NCBI GenBank assembly: GCA_052148715.1
Contig: JBKQHQ010000271.1
Location: 1-52,671 of the forward strand
From: JBKQHQ01 sp052148715
GTDB lineage: Bacteria; Pseudomonadota; Alphaproteobacteria; Rhizobiales; Xanthobacteraceae
Reading direction: 5' to 3'
DNA length: 52,671 nucleotides
Positions 40,714 through 47,379 of this stretch are shown here, one piece after another; position 1 is the first letter of the stretch; every line of letters begins with the position of its first letter. Under the pieces are notes generated by a model. The model had not been told where the DNA came from and made no database searches. It saw only the letters and a list, made by a program, of their open reading frames with translations. Position numbers and translations under genes: made by a program.

Positions 40714-40930
40714 GGTCTAACTCCTTCTTGCTTGAAGCGCGGACCGTGACCCCACGGCCCTTCTTCCCTTCCTTCTTTGGAAAGACGGGTGCGCATGCAC
40801 CCGGTTGGCCCTCGCCGAGAGCGGGGGTAGCAAGTGCAAGGAGGCTCCGAACGAGGGTCCCTTCAGGGATACGTTGGGATGCCTTGCGCGCGCGGGGGGC
40901 GGCGTCCCCTAGCGATCATGTAGACGACCA

Positions 40931-40947
40931 ATGAGCCTGCGGCTCAT
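40931..40947. promoter_or_regulatory. Palindrome upstream of parB-family gene
   Basis: Seven-base arms ATGAGCC and GGCTCAT flank TGC in the 342-bp gap between the ParB-family gene and the paralogue at 41056-41490. A centromere-like or operator role is possible for a ParB partner, but single-site evidence is thin. Confidence 0.35.
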
Positions 40948-41022
40948 GCAACTGATATTCGCGCAAGGGATCGTCACCCGCAGGGGACGAGACGAAGACT
41001 CGGGGCGAAGCCTAGAGCCCGG

Positions 41023-41037
41023 TCCGGCGAAGCCGGA
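41023..41037 (-). repeat. 3' hairpin with GATGCGCCC tail, copy 1
   Basis: TCCGGC-GAA-GCCGGA is a hairpin followed by TGCGCCC, about 20 bp after the stop (41056) of the small basic protein. The same tail follows a second hairpin at 41609 after its paralogue. The shared hairpin-plus-tail suggests that the 3' flank was duplicated with the gene or is a recurrent terminator unit. Confidence 0.55.
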
Positions 41038-41055
41038 TGCGCCCGATAGAATGTG

Positions 41056-41490
41056 CTAACGCCGGACTTTCTTGCGGACAGGTTTCGATGCCGCTTTGGA
41101 TTTGGGCTTTTGTGCCCCCGCCGCTTTCACACGCCGTTTCCTGCGCGCGATCTCTTTTTGTGTTTTCACCCACGCTTCATGCCCGGCTATGAGCGCCTTT
41201 CTTTCCCGGAATTCCTCCCGATGCCTTTTCGTAACAAACCCCCCCTTCATCCTGCCGGGCCGCATCGGGTCGGCCAGAAAGTCGAGGGCGCGTATAACCG
41301 CCGGGTCGTCTTTCATGCGGGCGAAGTCGGCGAGGTTGCCGGCGACCTGATGGGCGTCACCCAATCGCCACGACAGCTTGTCCAGCATCGCGGCAATCTT
41401 CCTCACTTCGCTTCTGGTGAAGGTGAGGTTGCCCTGCGCAACGCGCTCAAGCAAATCTTCAGCCAAGTGTAGAGGGTCTGACATGTCCAT
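41056..41490 (-). CDS. Small basic hypothetical protein, paralogue 1
   Basis: This is a 144-residue protein with an N-terminal helical part (L-A-E-D-L-L-E-R-V-A-Q-G-N-L-T-F-T-R-S-E) and a conserved D-D-P-A-V-I-R-A-L-D-F-L-A-D-P-M-R-P-G segment, ending in a long Lys/Arg-rich tail (K-P-K-S-K-A-A-S-K-P-V-R-K-K-V-R-R). The tail suggests nucleic-acid binding. It shares the D-D-P-A-V...A-L-D...P-M-R-P-G core, F-V-T-K/Q and the basic tail with the next gene on the same strand. Function is unknown; it is an element gene. Confidence 0.6.
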   Translation of the reverse strand: MDMSDPLHLAEDLLERVAQGNLTFTRSEVRKIAAMLDKLSWRLGDAHQVAGNLADFARMKDDPAVIRALDFLADPMRPGRMKGGFVTKRHREEFRERKALIAGHEAWVKTQKEIARRKRRVKAAGAQKPKSKAASKPVRKKVRR

Positions 41491-41608
41491 GTGCTGAATC
41501 CCCGGTCATCTGGCGCGGCTATCTTGGCACAAAGGTCGTAGCTGCACAGCGGAACCTTGAATCCTGTTTTCCGTTCACTGTTGATAACAAGGCCGTGGAA
41601 CTGTCCGC

Positions 41609-41623
41609 CCGGCCATAGGCCGG
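41609..41623 (-). repeat. 3' hairpin with GATGCGCCC tail, copy 2
   Basis: CCGGCC-ATA-GGCCGG then ATGCGCCC, about 8 bp after the stop (41631) of paralogue 2. Matches the structure and tail at 41023-41044. Confidence 0.55.
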
Positions 41624-41630
41624 ATGCGCC

Positions 41631-41990
41631 CTAGGACCGGCTTTTACGCCCGCCCTTCTTACCTGTGGTCTTCGGCGACGATTTTGCCTTGGTCCGGCGC
41701 TTGGGGATCACGCGTTGCCGGTTCTTCTGCGTGACGAACGGCAAAACATCGCCGGGCCGCATGGGGACGCTAAACAGGTCGAGCGCCTTCTGCACCGCCG
41801 GGTCGTCCATCACCTCTGCCAAACCGGCGAGAGAGCCGACTACCTGATAGGCTTCGGCGCACCGCTGCGACAGTCGCTCCAGCATCCAGATAATCCGCCC
41901 GGCATCAGAGGCCGTGAGCGTCAAGTCTTCCTTCTTGATGCGCTCGCGCAGGGCTTCAACCACGCCCTCGGAATCGAGTGGTTTTTTCAT
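41631..41990 (-). CDS. Small basic hypothetical protein, paralogue 2
   Basis: This is a 119-residue protein sharing with the previous gene the pattern L-T-L-T-x-S-D-A-G-R-I-I-W-M-L-E-R-L-S, D-D-P-A-V-Q-K-A-L-D-L-F-S-V-P-M-R-P-G, F-V-T-Q-K and a Lys/Arg-rich tail. It is a tandem paralogue. It abuts the GIY-YIG protein gene (stop at 41991, start codon at 41990) with no overlap, so the two likely share a transcript. The tail suggests DNA or RNA binding; function is unknown. Confidence 0.6.
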   Translation of the reverse strand: MKKPLDSEGVVEALRERIKKEDLTLTASDAGRIIWMLERLSQRCAEAYQVVGSLAGLAEVMDDPAVQKALDLFSVPMRPGDVLPFVTQKNRQRVIPKRRTKAKSSPKTTGKKGGRKSRS

Positions 41991-42632
41991 TTAGCGTGAA
42001 GCTCCCTGAATATTCCAAGCGGGACTAATAAGCTCAATCAGGCCCGCTTCGAGTCCCGCCGCCGCGTTCACGGGAAGCCCGTTCCATTGCAACGGCTCGG
42101 GCGCAGCCACAAGAACTGTCAATGTCCGACCTTCCGCCAGCACAGATCGGATCAATCCATTGACGCGCGCGCTGGTTTTCTGGCCTTTATGACCCCGGCG
42201 GTACTGATCCATGCGCGTCTGAAGTCCGTTGAGCGTCAGCCCAACGTAAACGACCACACCATCAAGCACCAACGCATACACGCCCGGATGCGAGGGAATC
42301 TTCCCGTCGATCCCGATCGTCCCATCCGCAACTGCGACCCACTGACCGGCTTGCTGAAAGCCCGCATTGAGCAAAACGTCCCATGAGGTTTCGGCCCGTG
42401 TTTTGTTCTCGGGCGGTTCAACAAGGATCGGCGGGCGCTCCGCCTCCACGCCTCTTTGCAACCCGCCTTCGATTCCGGCGTCCACCAGTACCTTGCGCAC
42501 ATGCTGATATCGGATTTCTAGCAGCTTGCTGATTTCCTTGCGCAGATAACCGGCCCGCGCCAGCGCGCGTATCTTGTCTGACGTGGTGGTCAGACCCGCG
42601 ACAACTTCCTCGAAGGGCGGGCGGTTCGTCAT
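41991..42632 (-). CDS. GIY-YIG nuclease-fold protein with N-terminal HTH
   Basis: This is a 213-residue protein. Residues about 20-50 (I-R-A-L-A-R-A-G-Y-L-R-K-E-I-S-K-L-L-E-I) look like a helix-turn-helix. The C-terminal part has the GIY-YIG layout: P-G-V-Y-A-L-V-L (GVY at 117-119), V-V-Y-V-G-L-T (VYVG at 128-131), L-Q-T-R-M with Arg 140, a Glu in L-E-A-G-L-I-E and final P-A-W-N. A DNA-cutting enzyme or a DNA-binding regulator is possible. Clear lysine or second-tyrosine catalytic changes cannot be judged by eye. It sits in the element next to the HEPN gene on the same strand. Confidence 0.7.
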   Translation of the reverse strand: MTNRPPFEEVVAGLTTTSDKIRALARAGYLRKEISKLLEIRYQHVRKVLVDAGIEGGLQRGVEAERPPILVEPPENKTRAETSWDVLLNAGFQQAGQWVAVADGTIGIDGKIPSHPGVYALVLDGVVVYVGLTLNGLQTRMDQYRRGHKGQKTSARVNGLIRSVLAEGRTLTVLVAAPEPLQWNGLPVNAAAGLEAGLIELISPAWNIQGASR

Positions 42633-42654
42633 TCTTTACCTGCTGGCGCGCTCT

Positions 42655-43902
42655 TCATCGCGCTCCGCCCAAAACGAGCTTGTTCCAATCAATAAGACAA
42701 TCCGCGTCAATCGCCTTTTGGATGAGCTGCTTACAGAGTTCAGTTCCACGCTGAATCGTGTCGCGGCTTTCTTCGGATTGATCAACACTGCCTGAATGAA
42801 CTGCACGAGAGCGCAGATCGTACATTTTCGCGAGTGCCTTTCGTATCTCGGTACGTTCTGGCTCGTCCCTACCGACAAGCCACGCGCCTCGAAGGCTTAA
42901 GCGGAATTTCAGTTCTCCTCGCTCTTGATTATCCAAGTCGTGCAGAAGGAGCGCCTCAAGCGCGATCCCAAGATCAATAGACCTGTCGGCGAAATCATAG
43001 TCGTGAGCGGCTCGATCCAGCCGGTCTAGCGGAATGCGAAGTGTCCTGTGCCTCCGGGCTTGGTCGATCCGAAAATATGCCGCTGCTAACGCCTCGGCGG
43101 CTTTTGCATCAATTGCAGTCTCCTGTCCGTGGAAGGTTTGAATGCTGGAATTCCAGCCGGCGGTAATTCCGGCGCTCATCAGCAGGTCTTTCGGTTGCAC
43201 CCAAAACATGGTGAAGGCTGTCTTGATGCCCAACAGCGAAAACAGCGTGCGCGCTTCATCCAAGTAATGAAGTGCAGCGCTCACGTTTCTCTGGGCTTCG
43301 GCGCTTGGAGTACCGGCCTGATTCAGGCGATAGAACACGGGACCAAAGTTTAGTTCGGTTATTAGTGCTGACGATATTGGGCTCCGTAACGCGAAGGTCG
43401 AGAAGTGATCCTGCCCCAGGGCGGCACCTCGTTGCATTGATGGTGGCAGCGATAAAATTGGGACCAACTTAATATCCGGGCCAAGCTTGACTTCCGTCGA
43501 GGTTTTCACGCCGGACACCGCCATGACCGCCAGTACGGGAGCCTTATTGTTTTCTACGTAAGAGCAGAATGTCTCGACAGTTCCTGTCACGTCGCCGGAG
43601 GCAATGGCCCGCGCCAATAGGAGCCGTCCTATTGACTTGAGATCGGAGGAGACGCCGCCCCCTGTTGGTATTGTTGCGAACGTGCAATCGAATTGTGCCA
43701 TTTCAGGATCGCGCTTTAGCTCGGCGAGATAATTATCGAAGGCGGCTGGTTCTATGCCGACATCCACTTGACCCCGCACGAAGTTTAGATCGGAGTTCAG
43801 TGGTGTTCCCGGAATCGCGGGCGCGGATACTGCACCGGCCTTGATGGCCTTTTGGATCGCCTGCTCAATGAGCTTTCTGTCCAAGGGCGCTTCGAGCCTC
43901 AT
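42655..43902 (-). CDS. ApeA-like HEPN domain protein
   Basis: This is a 415-residue protein starting M-R-L-E-A-P-L-D-R at ATG 43902. The C-terminal region resembles ApeA-type HEPN domains: R-S-I-D-L-G-I-A-L-E-A-L-L-L, F-R-L-S-L-R-G-A-W-L-V-G and Y-D-L-R-S-R-A-V-H-S-G. R364-x4-H369 is the HEPN Rx4-6H motif, a ribonuclease site in anti-phage systems. The N-terminal 280 residues are unassigned. Its ATG overlaps the fic stop as ATGA, so the two proteins are translationally coupled. GC is lower than in the backbone. A toxin-like or defence function is inference. Confidence 0.72.
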   Translation of the reverse strand: MRLEAPLDRKLIEQAIQKAIKAGAVSAPAIPGTPLNSDLNFVRGQVDVGIEPAAFDNYLAELKRDPEMAQFDCTFATIPTGGGVSSDLKSIGRLLLARAIASGDVTGTVETFCSYVENNKAPVLAVMAVSGVKTSTEVKLGPDIKLVPILSLPPSMQRGAALGQDHFSTFALRSPISSALITELNFGPVFYRLNQAGTPSAEAQRNVSAALHYLDEARTLFSLLGIKTAFTMFWVQPKDLLMSAGITAGWNSSIQTFHGQETAIDAKAAEALAAAYFRIDQARRHRTLRIPLDRLDRAAHDYDFADRSIDLGIALEALLLHDLDNQERGELKFRLSLRGAWLVGRDEPERTEIRKALAKMYDLRSRAVHSGSVDQSEESRDTIQRGTELCKQLIQKAIDADCLIDWNKLVLGGAR

Positions 43903-45455
43903 CGGGATACCTGCGGCGGGATCGTGTGCTCCATCGACCACTTAACCCGCTCCGCGATGAAGGCGGCGAACGGCCCGATATTCAAGTCGATGCTGGCGCT
44001 ATCAAGCGCTGCGAGATAAGCGTCGCGGTCTTCGACGCGCACGACGGTCCACGGATACGCGCCGGAAGCGAGCATCGCGTTCATTAAAAACCGCGCCATG
44101 CGCCCGTTGCCGTCCGGGTACGGGTGAATATAGCCGAACATCCAGTGTCCGAGCACAGCGCGGACGCCGGGCTCCGTTTCCTGCTCCAAAAGATCGAACA
44201 GCGCCGGCATGGCGTCCCGCACGGCTTCCCAGCGCGGGGGCACGTAGCGCGACGTGCGCAGATAGACAGCGTCATTGCGGTAGCCCGCCAGCGCGCCGGG
44301 CCGCAACAGGCCCGCAACGACGCAAGGCTGAAAAAGCTCGCGATACCAGTCGCGGTGCGCCGTGCGCGCCAGCGCGCCGGGACTGGCGCCCGCGATGATC
44401 TCGCTCACACTCGCCTTCACAGCCTGAAACGCCTGCCAATAGCCCCGCGCGGCCAGCGCGTCGCGATTCTTCCGGTCATCGTCGTGATTGACCGGGTCCC
44501 AGCCGCCCGCGCGCACGCGCTCGATCAACTCGGGCGTGACGCTGTAGCCTTCGATGGACAGCGAATGGTAGGCATCGCTTTTATAGATTTCATCGACGAA
44601 CTTGAGATAGTCGCCGCGATCCTTCGGCAGCCCGGGCGCCTTCGGGAATGCCGATATCACGGGCTCCCTCATCGACTGCCACATGGCCTGCATGCGCCCG
44701 ACGATCGGCGCAGTGGCGGGCCGCAGCAGCCCGAATGTCTGTTGCTGTGCGAAGGGATCGGTTTCGCGGATGGTGTAATCCGCGGCCTTCATGGCCGCGA
44801 CGATCTCGTCGGCCACTTCCGGCCGACCGATGCGGCGGAATGCGCCAGCCAGCCGGCCGGCGACGACGGAATGCCCGCCATCGAGCAGCCGCCGCAGCAC
44901 GTCCGAGGCATCGGGGATGCTGGCGAGCGCTACCTGTGATTCGATCGGATAGCGTGCAAAGAAAGCTTCCGGCACTTTGACCAGAGCGGCTGCCGGAGAA
45001 AATAAGCGCAGGCCGTCGCGCACGACAATGTCCGCCGCAGGCGGCATGTCGGCCTGCTTGAGGTCATAGATCGACGTGCCGAACAGCAGCTTGATGACGT
45101 TGTTCGTCCCCCGCGGCGTGTAGATCACGACCTGCGTCGGGATGACCGTGTTTTCAGCGTGCAGCAGAAGCGACTGCTCGGGCGACAAATGCCATTCGTC
45201 GCCAAAGCGGTCCTGACAGTAGCGGGCGCAAAACTCCCAGAAGGAGGCGTACCAGGGGGTGCTGTCACCCTCGCGCGCGCTCGGGCTTGAAGAGATGAGC
45301 CATCCCTTCATGACCTCCTGAACGAAGCCGTTGCGCAGCAAGCGCTCACGGTGAAGGCGGTCGAGGTTCCCGGACTGAAAGACCCGCCGGCCCCCTTTCT
45401 GGAGGGCCTGCAAGGCGTTGAGCGAGTCAGCCAGTTTTTCGTTGGGGGTCGGCAT
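43899..45455 (-). CDS. Fic family protein with AbiEi-like N-terminal region and inhibitory helix
   Basis: This is a Fic-domain protein of 518 residues that could AMPylate or otherwise modify a target. The catalytic loop H-P-Y-P-D-G-N-G-R (444-452) has all key residues. A class II-type inhibitory motif S298-L-S-I-E302-G303 lies well before the Fic core. The N-terminal part (about 10-60) resembles AbiEi-type winged-helix antitoxins (L-N-A-L-Q-A-L-Q-K-G, then R-N-G-F-V-Q-E-V-M-K-G-W-L-I). This would make it a self-regulating, DNA-binding Fic protein (inference). Five 24-bp repeats lie directly in front of its start and may be its operator. It overlaps the HEPN gene by 4 bp. Confidence 0.87.
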   Translation of the reverse strand: MPTPNEKLADSLNALQALQKGGRRVFQSGNLDRLHRERLLRNGFVQEVMKGWLISSSPSAREGDSTPWYASFWEFCARYCQDRFGDEWHLSPEQSLLLHAENTVIPTQVVIYTPRGTNNVIKLLFGTSIYDLKQADMPPAADIVVRDGLRLFSPAAALVKVPEAFFARYPIESQVALASIPDASDVLRRLLDGGHSVVAGRLAGAFRRIGRPEVADEIVAAMKAADYTIRETDPFAQQQTFGLLRPATAPIVGRMQAMWQSMREPVISAFPKAPGLPKDRGDYLKFVDEIYKSDAYHSLSIEGYSVTPELIERVRAGGWDPVNHDDDRKNRDALAARGYWQAFQAVKASVSEIIAGASPGALARTAHRDWYRELFQPCVVAGLLRPGALAGYRNDAVYLRTSRYVPPRWEAVRDAMPALFDLLEQETEPGVRAVLGHWMFGYIHPYPDGNGRMARFLMNAMLASGAYPWTVVRVEDRDAYLAALDSASIDLNIGPFAAFIAERVKWSMEHTIPPQVSR

Positions 45456-45478
45456 CAGGTGGGCTCCAGCGATCCTTG

Positions 45479-45598
45479 CACGCTTACAAGTTTTTTGTGT
45501 GTCACTCTTACAAGTATATTATGCCGCACCATTACAAGTCAATGCTGCTGTACATATACAAGTCTATTATGCTGCACGCTTGCAAGTTTATTATGCTG
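45479..45598. repeat. Five tandem 24-bp repeats in the fic/nuclease divergent promoter
   Basis: Units start at 45479, 45503, 45527, 45551 and 45575, all exactly 24 bp and contiguous. The core is TTACAAGT (TTGCAAGT in the last unit), followed in most units by ATTATG. CTT-NN-AAG symmetry is seen in units 1, 2 and 5. There are no spacers, so it is not a CRISPR array. It lies 24 bp upstream of the Fic gene start and about 120 bp upstream of the divergent nuclease gene at 45720. This fits an operator array or iterons. Confidence 0.85.
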
Positions 45599-45719
45599 AA
45601 ATGGACGAAATGTCAATTTTTACAATTAGTTATGAAAATGCACGGCGCTGGCGCACCGCCCCGAAATCCCGCGTTGATTGAACTGGTTCCCGCGTCGTAC
45701 CCTTCCCCGAGGGGGGCTT

Positions 45720-47204
45720 ATGCCGACAGCCATCACGGCTTCGATGCTGTACGACCTCGTGGCCTGTCCGCACAGGGTCACGATGGACCTCTACGGCAAC
45801 CCCGCTCAACGGGACGAGCCGAACCCCTTCGTCAAGATGCTCTGGGAACGCGGTTCCCTCTATGAGCGTGAGGTTATTGCCGGGCTTGAGCTGCCCTTTC
45901 TCGATCTCTCAGCCTACGCCGGTGATGAAAAGGAACGCCTGACCCTGGAGGCCATGCAGCGGGGCGAAAAGCTGATCTACAGTGGCCGCATTCAGGAAGC
46001 GGGATTGCTCGGCGACCCGGACCTGCTCCGCAAGGAGACCGGCGGCTACATCGCCGGCGACATCAAATCGGGCGCGGGCGAAGAAGGCCCCGACGACGAT
46101 CCATCGCCCAAAGTGCACTACGCGGTGCAGCTCGCTCTCTACACCGACATTCTGGAACGCAAGGGCCTCTCGCCCGGGCGCCGCGCTTTCGTCTGGGATG
46201 TCCACGGCAAGGAAGTGCCATATGATTTCACGGCGCTGTATGGCAAGCGCAACCCGCGCACGCTCTGGCAGGACTATGAAGAGTGCATCGCGGAAGCGCG
46301 CGCGATCATCGCGGACCCGAACCTGACGCGCGCGGCCTATAGCAGCGCCTGCAAATTCTGTCATTGGTATTCAGCGTGCATCGAGCGGCTGGTCGCGCTT
46401 GACGACCTGACGCTGATACCCGAGTTGGGCCGCCCCAAGCGTGATGCGATGCTAACGCATCTGCAAAGCGTCGCTGAACTGGCCGCGTGCAATCCGGACG
46501 GCTTTATCAACGGCAAGAAGACCGTCTTCAACGGCATCGGCCCGGACACGCTGCAAAAATTCCATGTGAGGGCAAAACTGCTCAGCACGAAAAACGCGAA
46601 ACCGATTCTGCGGGCGCCGGTCCAGCTTCCCGGCGACGATCTCGAACTCTTCTTCGATATCGAGGTCGATCCGATGCGGGACATTTGCTACCTGCACGGA
46701 TTCGTCGAGCGGCGGAGCCGCGACAACGCAAGCGAACGCTTCATCTCCTTCTTCACGCCAGAATGCACGCCGGCAGCAGAGCGCATCGCGTTTGCCGAGG
46801 CTCTCGCTTACATGCGCGATAACCGCCCCTGCGCCATCTACTACTACTCAAAATACGAGCGCACCCTCTATCGCAAACTGCGGGAGAAATACCCGGACGT
46901 ATGCAGCGCGCAGGACATCGAAGAGCTGTTCGACCCTGCGCACGCGATCGATCTCTATACCGACGTGGTGCGCAAGGCGACGGAATGGCCGACATGGGAT
47001 TTCTCGATCAAGACGCTGGCAAAGTATCTCGGCTTTACGTGGCGCGACACGCACCCGTCCGGGGCGGCATCGATTGAATGGTTTGATCGCTGGATCAAGA
47101 CTGGCGATCCGGCAATCCGGCAGCGCATCCTCGATTATAACGAGGACGATTGTCGCGCCACGCGAGTACTTCTGGATGGTATTCGGGAACTGACGACGGG
47201 GTGA
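45720..47204 (+). CDS. TM0106-family Cas4-like/DEDD exonuclease fusion
   Basis: This is a protein of 494 residues with two nuclease modules. The N-terminal RecB/Cas4-like part has G-D-P-D (98-101), G-D-I-K-S-G (113-118), Q-L-A-L-Y (137-141), and a four-Cys pattern C16, C211, C214, C220 (C-K-F-C-H-W-Y-S-A-C) expected to hold a 4Fe-4S cluster. The C-terminal part is RNase H-like/DEDD, with F-F-D-I-E-V-D and Y-N-E-D-D-C-R-A-T. This matches the TM0106 family of predicted nucleases. ATG 45720 has GAGGGG just upstream; the TTG at 45678 is less likely. It is followed by a 57-codon gene 1 bp later and is divergent from the Fic operon. Confidence 0.85.
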   Translation: MPTAITASMLYDLVACPHRVTMDLYGNPAQRDEPNPFVKMLWERGSLYEREVIAGLELPFLDLSAYAGDEKERLTLEAMQRGEKLIYSGRIQEAGLLGDPDLLRKETGGYIAGDIKSGAGEEGPDDDPSPKVHYAVQLALYTDILERKGLSPGRRAFVWDVHGKEVPYDFTALYGKRNPRTLWQDYEECIAEARAIIADPNLTRAAYSSACKFCHWYSACIERLVALDDLTLIPELGRPKRDAMLTHLQSVAELAACNPDGFINGKKTVFNGIGPDTLQKFHVRAKLLSTKNAKPILRAPVQLPGDDLELFFDIEVDPMRDICYLHGFVERRSRDNASERFISFFTPECTPAAERIAFAEALAYMRDNRPCAIYYYSKYERTLYRKLREKYPDVCSAQDIEELFDPAHAIDLYTDVVRKATEWPTWDFSIKTLAKYLGFTWRDTHPSGAASIEWFDRWIKTGDPAIRQRILDYNEDDCRATRVLLDGIRELTTG

Positions 47205-47205
47205 G

Positions 47206-47379
47206 ATGACTGAACAAACCGAAGCCCCAGAACCAAAGTACGACATCGCGGTCTCGTTTCTCTCGCGCGATGAAGCATCGACGTCCTGGTCAGATGGCAC
47301 GCGCGCGCTGCTGCACCTTGCCTATCCCGCGCTCGCCTCGCAACGGATGTCGGGGCTATTCCCCAAGAGGGTGGCGTAA
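47206..47379 (+). CDS. Small protein, TIR-domain-like N-terminal stub
   Basis: This is a 57-residue frame that starts 1 bp after the nuclease stop and ends at the base before the next ATG. The segment K-Y-D-I-A-V-S-F-L-S-R-D-E resembles the first strand and helix start of bacterial TIR domains. After that the match ends with A-S-T-S-W-S-D and a short Leu/Ala-rich tail. It may be a truncated TIR gene or a real small protein. Abutment on both sides supports it as a coding unit. It is too short to be an active TIR NADase. Confidence 0.5.
   Translation: MTEQTEAPEPKYDIAVSFLSRDEASTSWSDGTRALLHLAYPALASQRMSGLFPKRVA

Noticed and set aside
45479..45598. CRISPR array
   Set aside because: The 24-bp units are directly contiguous and there are no spacers; no Cas adaptation or interference genes besides a Cas4-like nuclease domain are near.
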